NCBI GenBank assembly: GCA_964434955.1
Contig: CAYSXI010000028.1
Coordinates: forward strand, 1 to 37,173
Length of the DNA: 37,173 nt
Direction: 5' to 3'
Source of the DNA: JANQLU01 sp964434955
GTDB lineage: Bacteria; Planctomycetota; Planctomycetia; Pirellulales; Pirellulaceae
Shown here: positions 15,469 through 24,152 of the stretch, piece after piece
How the letters are laid out: each line of letters opens with the position of its first letter
How positions within the stretch are numbered: the stretch's first letter is position 1
Notes under the pieces: generated by a model
The model's input: only the letters and a program-made list of their open reading frames with translations
Database searches by the model: none
What the model was told of the DNA's origin: nothing
Position numbers and translations under genes: made by a program

Positions 15469-16395
15469 CTAACTTCGAAACCTGCGAATGATGAGCATGC
15501 CGATGATAATGAGGACACCGCCGACAATTTGCATAAAGAAGGGGGTTTCGGAAATTAATAGCCAACTCGAAAAGAGCGCGATCAACGGCACAAGGTTCTG
15601 AAAACCTGACGCGTGAGCGGCTCCCAGTTGCTTGACGCCATAGTTCCAAAAAGCGACCGCCAACCCGGTCGAAAACACGCCAGAGTAAAGGATCGCGGCG
15701 ACCAACCAGGGGTCATTGAGAATCGCGGGCGCATCCTTGAGTGTGTATCCGGCCACACAGTAGTGAAGGGGGAGTGTTAACGCGACGCAAAAGAAAGCCA
15801 GGTTGAGCGGGGATACCGCTTCCATGACTTTCCGGCTGACAACCGAAAGGAGCGCCCATGAGAACGCTGCTGCGGAGATCAGGAGGTTTCCCTGGAAGCC
15901 CGATGACGAAACCGATAGTGAATCTGCGTTAGCTGGCTTTCCCAATGTGACGACGATCACTCCACCAATCGCGACTAGCAAGCCGGCCCAAGCGCCTAGT
16001 TTCAGCTTTTCGCCCAGAATCAAGAAAGCCAAAACGGCGGTCCACATTGGGATCGCTGAAAGGATGACTGCCGTATTCCCAGCGCTGGTGGCGTTGATGC
16101 CGAGGAGAAAAAGAAATTGATAGGCGAATCCGCCGAGCATGATATAGAGGCCGGTACTCGCCCAATGTCTTCTGGGAGGCATCATCGGCCGGTTGGGCTT
16201 CTCCCGGATTCGCACAAATACCACGCAACCGGCCAAAGTGAGCGCTGAAAATGTCAGGCGGATGGCGTTGAAAAGGTAGGGATCCATCCGACTCAATGAG
16301 AATTTCATGATCGGCATGTTGATGCCCCAAAACAGAACCACCAGGAATAGAGCCAGATCGGCGAGCCAGGTCTTTGGCTTTGGATTGACCTCCAA
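15469..16395 (-). CDS. EamA/DMT-family permease
   Basis: A 308-residue inner-membrane transporter of the drug/metabolite superfamily with two EamA repeats of about five helices each. The first starts at LALFLVVLFWGINMPIMKF (residue about 13). The second starts at GNLLISAAAFSWALLSVVSR (about 169) and ends with ISETPFFMQIVGGVLIIIGM. The conserved stretch around GINATSAGNTAVILSAIPMW at the end of repeat 1 is typical. The substrate (amino acid, nucleotide or other metabolite) cannot be told. The start appears to be TTG at 16395, with AAGGA seven bases upstream; no nearby ATG fits the first helix. Confidence 0.87.
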   Translation of the reverse strand: MEVNPKPKTWLADLALFLVVLFWGINMPIMKFSLSRMDPYLFNAIRLTFSALTLAGCVVFVRIREKPNRPMMPPRRHWASTGLYIMLGGFAYQFLFLLGINATSAGNTAVILSAIPMWTAVLAFLILGEKLKLGAWAGLLVAIGGVIVVTLGKPANADSLSVSSSGFQGNLLISAAAFSWALLSVVSRKVMEAVSPLNLAFFCVALTLPLHYCVAGYTLKDAPAILNDPWLVAAILYSGVFSTGLAVAFWNYGVKQLGAAHASGFQNLVPLIALFSSWLLISETPFFMQIVGGVLIIIGMLIIRRFRS

Positions 16396-16413
16396 ATTTG
16401 AATCCTTGTGGAT

Positions 16414-16605
16414 TTAGGCTGTTTGCGTTGACTGGTCAGGGGCTCGTCGAGAGCGCTTGGACGTTCGGACTTCGTTTTCGCCAAAGCGGTCGAGGATGGA
16501 TAGGGCGGGCAAATCGGGATTCGGCTGGATTCGTCGTTTTTGAGGAATCGGGTGAGGGGTGGAATTCGCGTCAGGGGGCTCGCTGGTCGGCCATTTAGCT
16601 GGCAT
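16414..16605 (-). CDS. Possible small basic protein
   Basis: A 63-codon frame with AGGA eight bases before the ATG, ending 18 bases before the TTG start of the EamA permease on the same strand. The product is Pro/Arg/Ser-rich with no membrane helix or recognisable motif (middle part LPALSILDRFGENEVRTSKR). Spacing suggests an operon partner, but such short polar frames often arise by chance. Confidence 0.25.
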   Translation of the reverse strand: MPAKWPTSEPPDANSTPHPIPQKRRIQPNPDLPALSILDRFGENEVRTSKRSRRAPDQSTQTA

Positions 16606-16657
16606 GATTTGGTCCTAGTAAACACGAAGCCAAATCTTTACGACCCCCCTAAAAGTA

Positions 16658-16677
16658 CGCGACGTTTTTGCGCGTCG
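16658..16677. promoter_or_regulatory. Candidate RegA/PrrA-like operator upstream of actA
   Basis: CGCGAC (16658-16663) and CGCGTC (16671-16676) are directly repeated hexamers seven bases apart, and CGACG-N8-CGTCG (16660-16677) is a perfect inverted repeat in the same place. The PrrA half-site consensus, as I recall it, is YGCGRC with a GNCGCR partner at variable spacing. CGCGAC matches it and the second hexamer matches on the opposite strand. The site is about 210-225 bases upstream of actA. Tentative. Confidence 0.3.
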
Positions 16678-16883
16678 ACGGTCGGGAGAATTTGATTTAA
16701 ATTTCTACGGTTATTGCAAACGGAAGGGCTCGGATTCCAACTTCGTATTCGTGCCCGAGATCACAGAAATTCTTCCAGGCGTTACCATCGGAAAGTCATC
16801 GATGAAAATCGAGATTTTGCACCGGTGAGGCGATGTTTAGGGTTTCTGGCTTTTCCAAAAATTGATCTGGAAAGTAGTGATTC

Positions 16884-17789
16884 ATGCAGGAATTTCACTT
16901 CCCGAATTGGGTAAATAAATTCACGATCGCATTTGTTTTGGGTGCTGGTGCCGTCGGTGGTTATCTTGCCATCTGTCTTTTTGCGGCGGTGCATCCAACG
17001 ACCGTGAATGTCGGGTATCAACCGCGGCAACCGGTTTCGTTCAGTCACAAGCTTCATGCGGGTCAGCTGAAGTTGGATTGTCGATATTGCCACAACACGG
17101 TTGAGCAGGCCGCGCACGCGGCGATTCCGCCGACAGCCACCTGTGGAAATTGTCATGGTGGGAATCGTGTCAAGAAAGATGCTTCGGGTGCGCCTGTTAC
17201 GCTTTCCGTGGTTCATCCCGATAGTGAATTACTCGCACCTGTTCGAAACAGCTTGGAGACCATGGATCCGATTCATTGGGTTCGCGTCCATAACTTGCCT
17301 GACTTTGTTTATTTCAACCACAGTGCTCACATCAACCGTGGTGTCAGTTGTGTTTCCTGCCACGATCGAATTGATCAGATGGAAGTCGTGACGCGGATGA
17401 AGCCACTCAGCATGAAGTGGTGTCTTGACTGTCACCGGAATCCTGCCGAACACATTCGTCCGGTTGAGTACGTGACCAAGTTGGATTGGGATCCGGAGGA
17501 TCTGGATTCGATTTTCTTCGATACGTTGGATACGGACAAAAATGGATCGCTCGATATGGATGAGTCGCTGCCAGGTTTTGTTTTGCCGGGCAAGAAGATG
17601 AAAACCGAGGAAGAGATCGCCGAGCTCAAAAGTCGATTCCAACGAGCGGATTCAAATCAAGACGGCGTGATCAGCAAGGAAGAGTTGACAGCATCCGTTC
17701 GCGAAATCAATCGGAAACGTTTGGGAACGGCGCTGATGATTCAGAAGTCAATTCAACCAAAAACCAATTGTTCGACTTGCCATCGCTAG
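16884..17789 (+). CDS. actA: ACIII subunit ActA: pentahaem cytochrome c with two EF-hand loops
   Basis: A 301-residue periplasmic multihaem cytochrome anchored by one N-terminal helix (about 12-36). It has five CxxCH haem c sites at Cys66, Cys87, Cys156, Cys180 and Cys296, the number known for ActA of Alternative Complex III. ActA passes electrons from ActB/quinol to ActE or the oxidase. Unusually, the roughly 110 residues between haems 4 and 5 contain two canonical 12-residue EF-hand loops: DTDKNGSLDMDE (216-227) and DSNQDGVISKEE (256-267). Both carry acidic or amide ligands at positions 1, 3 and 5, Gly at 6 and Glu at 12, so they should bind Ca2+. It is the first gene of the operon, 24 bases before actB. 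Confidence 0.92.
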   Translation: MQEFHFPNWVNKFTIAFVLGAGAVGGYLAICLFAAVHPTTVNVGYQPRQPVSFSHKLHAGQLKLDCRYCHNTVEQAAHAAIPPTATCGNCHGGNRVKKDASGAPVTLSVVHPDSELLAPVRNSLETMDPIHWVRVHNLPDFVYFNHSAHINRGVSCVSCHDRIDQMEVVTRMKPLSMKWCLDCHRNPAEHIRPVEYVTKLDWDPEDLDSIFFDTLDTDKNGSLDMDESLPGFVLPGKKMKTEEEIAELKSRFQRADSNQDGVISKEELTASVREINRKRLGTALMIQKSIQPKTNCSTCHR

Positions 17790-17813
17790 TGGCCTCATTC
17801 GATAGATTGCCAA

Positions 17814-20800
17814 ATGACAAGCAATATGAAACAGAATACGGAACCGCAAACGACTGAATTGCAGTGGCCTCCTTCGGAGGAGTTGCATCACGTTCAGGAA
17901 CTTGAAGTGGCACTGGAGCGAGAGTTTCCTGCAGCCGCAGAATCGTTCAGTGATGGTTTTTCGCGCCGACGTTGGCTGCAGCTGATGGGTGCATCGATGG
18001 CCCTGGGAGGAATCCTGGGTTGTCGAGACCAGGTCGAGAAAATCGCTCCCTTCGCGTTTCGGCCAAAGAATCGCGTGCCGGGCGTTCCTCAGCAATTCGC
18101 GACATCGGTCGATTTCTCGGGTGTCGGGCGTCCGTTGCTGGCGACCTGCAATGACGGTCGTCCAACCAAGCTGGATGGCAACACGCTGCATCCGGAAGGC
18201 GTTGGTTCTGACGTGTTCACCCAGTCGATGGTGTTGGATCTTTATGATCCAGACCGGAGTCGCAGTGTTCGTGAATGGGTTGAGAAAGAATACGTTGACG
18301 CCAGTTACGAATCCTTTCAGGAAAGTTTCTCCAAGGTTGCCGCCAAGGACTTGTTTGTTTTGGCGGAGCCAAATGCGTCACCAACCGTGGCTCGGTTGAA
18401 GCAAAAATTAATCGATGCGGGTGCTCGTTGGTTTGAATACACGCCAGTTAATCGCGATAACCGAAATGCCGGTACGAAAATGGCGCTCGGTAAAGCTTAT
18501 CGCCCTCATTACCAATTGCAGAAAGCCAAAGTGGTTGTGGCTTTGGACGCGGATCCATTGGGCTCAGCCGACGATGGAATCGTTAACACGAGTCGTTTTG
18601 GTACGAGTCGCGATCCGGACAAAGATTGGATGTCGCGGCTTTATTCAGTCGAGAGTACCTGGTCGTTGACCGGAAGTTCAGCGGACCACCGACTCGCAAT
18701 GCGAAGTGAGTTGATTGGCCACTTCCTGGGATCGCTCGAGGCGGCGGTTGGCGAAGCGATGGAAGGCAAGCTGCACGCATCGGACAAGCCTTCCAAGGCG
18801 GAAGAAATGATGGTTGCCATGGCCAAGGATTTGGTTGTCAATAAGGGCGCCTCCCTGGTTATCGTCGGTGAGAAGCAGCCAGCCGAAGTTCACGCTCGAG
18901 CCAATCGCTTGAACTCGAAGTTGGAAGCGTTTGGCAAAACGGTCGTTTTCACTGAAGCAAGTGAAACCGAGTCGAAATCGTATATGAGCCAGATTCAGGC
19001 CTTGGCGGAGATCATGGCCGACGACGACGTGAAGAATCTTTTGATTCTCGGTGGCAATCCTGCTTACGATGCGCCAGCCGGTTTGGCGGGCGAAGGGTTT
19101 GCTGAGTTGCTCAAGAAAGTCGATAACTCGATTCATTTCAGCGTTACCGAAAACGAAACATCGCGATTCTGTTCTTGGCATGTGAATGCGGCTCATCCAT
19201 TGGAGGTTTGGGGTGACACTCGGGCATACGACGGAACCTGGTGCGTCGCACAGCCTTTGATCGCCCCGATTTTCAAAGGCAAAAGCACGGCAGAGTTTCT
19301 CGCGGAATACCTGGGTGTCGATGGAGACGGCCTGGATTTGGTTCGTGAAACGGCCAAGGCCAGTTGGTCGAACGATGATTTTGAGGCAACTTGGAATCAG
19401 GCTGTTCACGACGGTTTTGCCAAGGATTCACAAGCGGAAGCGGTTACCGCTTCGTTGTCGGGCGAGTTGGAGTTGAAGCCAACCGACATGCGTTGGAACA
19501 ATGAAAAAGACAGTGCATTGGAGCTTGTGTTTGAGACCAGTCGGCAGTTGTTTGACGGTCGATTCTCAAACAACGGTTGGATGCAGGAATGTCCTGACTT
19601 GTTTACCAAGTTGACTTGGGACAACGCTCTGATCGTCAGCCCGCGTACCGCAAAGCAGTTGAAGCTGAAGCAGGGCAAGAAGGCGAACGTAACCACCGAT
19701 GGCGGAAGTGTGACGTTGCCGGTCATGGTTCAGCCGGGGCAGGCCAACGGAACGATTTCGGTCGCGATTGGCTATGGTCGAACGGCAGCCGGACGGGTTG
19801 GCGGCGATGATAACCTGCAAATCAAACCGGTCGGCGAAGATGTTTATCCGCTTCGTTCGGTGGAGAATTGGCACGTTGCTTCCGAGCCGGAAGTGAACCC
19901 AACCAGCTCGTCCTACATGTTGGCCCTGACTCAAGAGGCGGCCACGATGGACAAGAAGGCACGGACTGAGATTAGCCATCGAATGGGTCCCCACAGTGCA
20001 TTGATTCGTCGCGGTACCTTCAAAGAATACAGGGAATTCAAGGAACACGAGTCCGAGTCGCATGATCACAAGGATCAGCACGCTCGCGCCCGAAACGGCC
20101 AGTCCCCGCTTCGCAAAGTTTCTTTCCGCCCCGAGGACGAGAAGGACACGAAGAAAACGGACGACAAGAACGGTAAGAAGCAGGACGATGGGCACAGTCA
20201 CGGCGGTCACCATTGGCCAACGGAGCACCATGATCTTGCTGAATTTGATCTGACTCCCGGCAAGCCCTTGAGTGAAGAGGTTCGCTGGGGGATGTCCATC
20301 GACCTGAATAAGTGCACGGGCTGCAATGCTTGTGTTATCGCTTGTCAGGCTGAGAACAATATTCCCATCGTTGGTAAGGAGCAGGTTTGGCGCGGTCGCG
20401 AGATGCACTGGCTTCGCATCGATCGCTACTATCCATCTCCAGAGTTGGAAGGCAAGCCGAACGACTGGGACGAGATGTACGATCGTGCCGAAATCGCGAT
20501 TCAGCCGGTTACCTGTCATCAATGCGAAAACGCACCCTGCGAGCAGGTTTGTCCGGTGGCCGCAACGGTCCACAGCGACGAAGGCTTGAATGACATGGTC
20601 TACAACCGCTGTATCGGAACTCGATACTGTGGCAACAACTGTCCCTACAAGGTTCGTCGGTTCAATTACTTGAACTACTCAAATGCCCAGACATTCATCA
20701 AGTATCCAGGTGCGGACGCTTGGCCTTTGGGTGGGAATGAATTGGCGATCACCGGTGGCAGCAACATCTCGGAAGCCGACAAGAAGCTGATGGCCCTGGT

Positions 20801-21146
20801 TTTCAATCCGGAGGTCACCATTCGTTCTCGCGGTGTGATGGAGAAATGCACTTACTGCGTTCAGCGAATTCAGAATACGAAGATTGAAGCTCGGAACGAA
20901 GATCGTCCGATTGGCCCGAACGAAATCACGACGGCCTGTCAGGACGCATGTGGTTGTAACGCGATTGAGTTTGGCAATTTGTCGGACCACGAAAGTCGGG
21001 TTCACCACGCTCATGAAGACTCGCGATCCTATGTGATGCTTCAAGAGTTGAACAACAAACCGAGAACGAGATACATGGCGCGTGTCACCAATCCGAATCC
21101 GGATTTGGTCGTCGAGACAGAAGGACACGGACACAAAGGACATTAG
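17814..21146 (+). CDS. actB: ACIII subunit ActB: molybdopterin-oxidoreductase-like plus ferredoxin-like fusion
   Basis: A 1110-residue periplasmic iron-sulfur subunit. The twin-arginine signal FSRRRWLQLMGAS (49-61) is followed by a lipobox-like LGC (Cys70), so it may be lipid-anchored. Residues about 90-720 resemble the catalytic subunit of the DMSO-reductase/PsrA family, though ActB is known to lack molybdenum cofactor. After a His/Lys/Asp-rich linker (about 742-805) comes the ferredoxin part with four Cys clusters: CTGCNACVIAC (from Cys834), CHQCENAPCEQVCP, CIGTRYCGNNCP and CTYCVQR with a late CQDACGC. These should hold one [3Fe-4S] and three [4Fe-4S] clusters. Its C-terminal tail is His-rich (GHGHKGH). 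The start could also be the ATG at 17826. Confidence 0.93.
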   Translation: MTSNMKQNTEPQTTELQWPPSEELHHVQELEVALEREFPAAAESFSDGFSRRRWLQLMGASMALGGILGCRDQVEKIAPFAFRPKNRVPGVPQQFATSVDFSGVGRPLLATCNDGRPTKLDGNTLHPEGVGSDVFTQSMVLDLYDPDRSRSVREWVEKEYVDASYESFQESFSKVAAKDLFVLAEPNASPTVARLKQKLIDAGARWFEYTPVNRDNRNAGTKMALGKAYRPHYQLQKAKVVVALDADPLGSADDGIVNTSRFGTSRDPDKDWMSRLYSVESTWSLTGSSADHRLAMRSELIGHFLGSLEAAVGEAMEGKLHASDKPSKAEEMMVAMAKDLVVNKGASLVIVGEKQPAEVHARANRLNSKLEAFGKTVVFTEASETESKSYMSQIQALAEIMADDDVKNLLILGGNPAYDAPAGLAGEGFAELLKKVDNSIHFSVTENETSRFCSWHVNAAHPLEVWGDTRAYDGTWCVAQPLIAPIFKGKSTAEFLAEYLGVDGDGLDLVRETAKASWSNDDFEATWNQAVHDGFAKDSQAEAVTASLSGELELKPTDMRWNNEKDSALELVFETSRQLFDGRFSNNGWMQECPDLFTKLTWDNALIVSPRTAKQLKLKQGKKANVTTDGGSVTLPVMVQPGQANGTISVAIGYGRTAAGRVGGDDNLQIKPVGEDVYPLRSVENWHVASEPEVNPTSSSYMLALTQEAATMDKKARTEISHRMGPHSALIRRGTFKEYREFKEHESESHDHKDQHARARNGQSPLRKVSFRPEDEKDTKKTDDKNGKKQDDGHSHGGHHWPTEHHDLAEFDLTPGKPLSEEVRWGMSIDLNKCTGCNACVIACQAENNIPIVGKEQVWRGREMHWLRIDRYYPSPELEGKPNDWDEMYDRAEIAIQPVTCHQCENAPCEQVCPVAATVHSDEGLNDMVYNRCIGTRYCGNNCPYKVRRFNYLNYSNAQTFIKYPGADAWPLGGNELAITGGSNISEADKKLMALVFNPEVTIRSRGVMEKCTYCVQRIQNTKIEARNEDRPIGPNEITTACQDACGCNAIEFGNLSDHESRVHHAHEDSRSYVMLQELNNKPRTRYMARVTNPNPDLVVETEGHGHKGH

Positions 21147-21224
21147 TCGATAGATTCGTCATCGCACGAAGTGAATTGGAACGCGTGAGAGTCGAAAACG
21201 ACAATCCAAAATAAAGACGAAAAC

Positions 21225-22631
21225 ATGGCAAATTCCGCAGACGATTTTCATAACAACACCTACGACGATCCCGGTAACCGCGCTCCGCTGGTAACGGGTG
21301 GTTTGGACTACACTGGCGTTACTGAAAATGTGGCCGGCATCATGGAGGCGCCAAAGCCTCCCAAGGCCTGGTACATCATTTTTGGTTTCTCGTCACTGTT
21401 GACGCTTTGTCTGGGCGGCATGATTGGCCACCTGCTGATGAAGGGGACGGGTGTTTGGGGTAACAACAATCCCGTTTACTGGGGTTGGCCGATTGTTAAC
21501 TTTGTATTTTGGGTTGGTATTGGTCACGCCGGTACGTTGATCTCGGCGATCCTGTTTCTGTTCCGCCAGAATTGGCGAACAAGTATCAACCGTGCGGCGG
21601 AAGCCATGACGATCTTCGCGGTCGTTTGTGCCGGGATGTTTCCCGGGATTCACATCGGACGTGTTTGGGTCTTCTACTGGCTGTTCCCGATTCCGACGGA
21701 ACATCTGGCCATGTGGCCAAACTTCCGCAGTCCACTGTTGTGGGACGTTTTTGCCGTTTCGACTTATGCAACGGTTTCGCTGGTCTTCTGGTACATGGGG
21801 ATGATTCCCGACCTGGCGACCTTCCGCGATCGATCGCGCAACAAGATTCGCAAGTTCCTTTACGGGTTGTTTGCATTGGGTTGGACCGGTTCAAGTCGTC
21901 ACTGGCATCGCTACGAAGCGGCCTACACGATCCTGGCCGCCTTGGCGACGCCACTCGTTTTGAGTGTTCATACGATCGTTAGTTTTGACTTTGCGGTCTC
22001 TCAGGTTCCCGGTTGGCACACGACGATTTTCCCGCCTTACTTTGTTGCGGGTGCGATCTTTAGTGGGTTTGCGATGGTGATCACCTTGATGGTTCCCGTG
22101 CGAGCCATGTTTGGGTTGAAGAATCTGATCACGCTCAGGCACTTGGAGAATATGTGCAAAATTACGCTGGCGACCGGGATGATGGTGGGGACGGCGTACT
22201 GTATTGAATTTTTCATTGCCTGGTACAGCGGCAATCCGTTCGAAAGTTTTGCTTTCACCAACCGGGCATTCGGAAACTATTCGTGGGCATATTGGACCAT
22301 GTTTAGTTGTAACGTGTTCATACCGCAGTTGTTCTGGATCAAGTGGTGTCGGACGACCCCCTGGTTCATGGTGATTGTTTGTATCTTTGTGAATATCGGC
22401 ATGTGGTTCGAGCGGTTTGTGATCACGATCACCTCGCTGAGTCGCGATTTTACGCCCGCGAGTTGGGCCTATTTCCATCCGACGCTGATCGACATTGGCA
22501 TGCTGATTGGAAGTTTTGGACTATTTACGACGCTGTTCTTGTTGTTCATCCGGTTCCTGCCTGTCGTCGCGATGGCGGAGGTCAAAGCGGTGATGCCTCA
22601 CGACAGTCATGGGCATAGCTCACAGGACTAG
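21225..22631 (+). CDS. actC: ACIII subunit ActC: NrfD/PsrC-like quinol-binding membrane protein
   Basis: A 468-residue membrane protein of the NrfD/PsrC family with about ten helices. In ACIII it pairs with ActF and carries the quinol-oxidising site near ActB. Recognisable segments are WPIVNFVFWVGIGHAGTLIS, the motif-like GMFPGIHIGRVWVFYWLFPI, and GSSRHWHRYEAAYTILAALA. The hydrophilic N-terminus (1-45) is typical of ActC. The C-terminal tail is His-rich (PHDSHGHSSQD), as in ActB. Weak ribosome site. It lies 79 bases after actB and 65 before the actDE fusion. Confidence 0.93.
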   Translation: MANSADDFHNNTYDDPGNRAPLVTGGLDYTGVTENVAGIMEAPKPPKAWYIIFGFSSLLTLCLGGMIGHLLMKGTGVWGNNNPVYWGWPIVNFVFWVGIGHAGTLISAILFLFRQNWRTSINRAAEAMTIFAVVCAGMFPGIHIGRVWVFYWLFPIPTEHLAMWPNFRSPLLWDVFAVSTYATVSLVFWYMGMIPDLATFRDRSRNKIRKFLYGLFALGWTGSSRHWHRYEAAYTILAALATPLVLSVHTIVSFDFAVSQVPGWHTTIFPPYFVAGAIFSGFAMVITLMVPVRAMFGLKNLITLRHLENMCKITLATGMMVGTAYCIEFFIAWYSGNPFESFAFTNRAFGNYSWAYWTMFSCNVFIPQLFWIKWCRTTPWFMVIVCIFVNIGMWFERFVITITSLSRDFTPASWAYFHPTLIDIGMLIGSFGLFTTLFLLFIRFLPVVAMAEVKAVMPHDSHGHSSQD

Positions 22632-22695
22632 GTTGAGTTCCCTTCCGGATTCAAGTAGCGAACGAATAATACGAATTAACCAGTAGAAAACTCAA

Positions 22696-24084
22696 ATGGC
22701 AAATCAAGAAAACGGCGAAACGCGATTGGTCGGATTGTTGGCGCAATTTGATGATCCCGATTCACTGCTACATGCAGGTGAAGCTGCTCGAGTTGAGGGC
22801 GGCTACACCAAGATGGATGCCTTCACGCCATTTCCCGTCCACGGGATCGATCAGGCGATCGGAATCAAGCGAACGATTCTTCCCTTTATCGTTCTGTTTG
22901 TCGGCCTGCACGCCTTGGTGGGAGCCATCTTGCTGCAATGGTACGCCAATGCCGGCGACTTTTCCCCGATCTTCCCCGGTTACGATTTCCGGATCAGTGG
23001 AAAGCCGGAATGGAGTTTGCCTGCGAACATTCCTGTCGTTTTTGAGATCATCGTTTTGTCGAGTGCTTTCGCGGCATTCTTCGGCATGTTGATCTTGAAC
23101 CAGTTGCCCCGATTGGCAAATCCGCTGCACCGGATCTCGCGTTTCAAACGAGCGACCAACGACCGGTTCTTCCTCGTTATCGAAGAAAAGGACGCCAAGT
23201 TTGATCTTGAAGCGACTCGAGCCCAGTTGAACGAATGGGGTGCGGTTGAGATTGAGGAAGTTCACGTCGATATGTCGGATCAGAAGATGCCGGCATTCTT
23301 GAAGATGGTGGTCGTAACCGTCCTGATGCTGCTTTTGATTCCGCCAGTATTGATTTATCGAGCTCGCGGACTGACTTCGCGAAGCCCACGCTTGCACGTC
23401 GTTCCAGACATGGACTGGCAATACAAGTACGAAGCTCAAGAGCTCGGTCCCGACTTTTTGGAAAACGAAGAAAGCAAATTTGTATTTCCCCATCAGCGAG
23501 CGGCCCAGGAGCAATTGGTTGGTACGGTTGCACGTGGCGAGCGATTTGCTGACGTCGAATTCATGACGGGGATCGCGAAGGACAATACCGTTCCGAATCC
23601 CAATGCAATTCCCACTTCGCGAATGCAGGATCCGGCCAAGCCAGAGTCAGCCGGTCAAGAAGAAGAGGCGCCTCCCGAGCCGAAATGGTTGACCAAATTT
23701 CCAGCTTCGGCCGAGGTCAACACCTCGATGATCGAACGCGGGCGAAATCGATTCAACATTTACTGTGCAGTTTGCCATGGCTATGGCGGACAGGGCGATG
23801 GTCTTGTGAATCAACGAGCCGTGGCCCTTTCGGCGACCGGAAAAGCCGCCTGGACAACGGCCAAGAGTTTGCACGACGAAACGGTCGTCGATCAGCCAGT
23901 TGGTCGAATTTTTGACACGATTACCAACGGCCGGGGAACGATGGGGCCTTACAAGGACCAGATCACGGCCGAAGATCGCTGGGCGATTGTTTTGTACGTC
24001 AAAGCATTGCAAGAGACTCGGCGAAACGAAGAGAAGCCGCCCGCGCCTGCTGAAGATGGCGACGCAGGTGACAAGAAGGAATAG
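22696..24084 (+). CDS. actDE: ActD-ActE fusion: DUF3341 membrane subunit joined to monohaem cytochrome c
   Basis: A 462-residue protein that joins two ACIII subunits usually encoded separately. Residues 1-180 are ActD (DUF3341): LVGLLAQFDDPDSLLHAGEA, TPFPVHGIDQAIGIKR, and two helices (about 61-82, 111-134) with a following betaalphabeta domain. A third helix (about 203-223) then starts an ActE-like part: PRLHVVPDMDWQYKYEAQE, an ActE-type linker (LVGTVARGE), a haem c site CAVCH (Cys357, Cys360, His361) and Met416 (GRGTMGPY) as the likely axial ligand. The third helix would replace the lipid anchor used by free ActE. The frame is continuous, with no stop or start site at the junction, so this is a true fusion. 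Confidence 0.92.
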   Translation: MANQENGETRLVGLLAQFDDPDSLLHAGEAARVEGGYTKMDAFTPFPVHGIDQAIGIKRTILPFIVLFVGLHALVGAILLQWYANAGDFSPIFPGYDFRISGKPEWSLPANIPVVFEIIVLSSAFAAFFGMLILNQLPRLANPLHRISRFKRATNDRFFLVIEEKDAKFDLEATRAQLNEWGAVEIEEVHVDMSDQKMPAFLKMVVVTVLMLLLIPPVLIYRARGLTSRSPRLHVVPDMDWQYKYEAQELGPDFLENEESKFVFPHQRAAQEQLVGTVARGERFADVEFMTGIAKDNTVPNPNAIPTSRMQDPAKPESAGQEEEAPPEPKWLTKFPASAEVNTSMIERGRNRFNIYCAVCHGYGGQGDGLVNQRAVALSATGKAAWTTAKSLHDETVVDQPVGRIFDTITNGRGTMGPYKDQITAEDRWAIVLYVKALQETRRNEEKPPAPAEDGDAGDKKE

Positions 24085-24152
24085 ATGATTGTTGACTGAC
24101 GCGTTTGACGCGCGGCAAACATAACCATTACTAACTTTGCAAGTTCAACACG

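Larger units (their letters stand above)
16396..16883. other. Region between the EamA permease and actA
   Basis: About 490 bases. The left part may carry a small leftward gene (16414-16605, listed separately). The right part (about 16606-16883) should hold the promoter and leader of the respiratory operon. It contains C/G-rich half-site repeats at 16658-16677 and the AT-rich palindrome ATTTAAAT at 16695-16702. No RNA gene was recognised. Confidence 0.5.

Noticed and set aside
19566..20573. 335-codon minus-strand frame opposite actB
   Set aside because: It covers the actB linker and ferredoxin region, whose Cys clusters on the plus strand are unmistakable.
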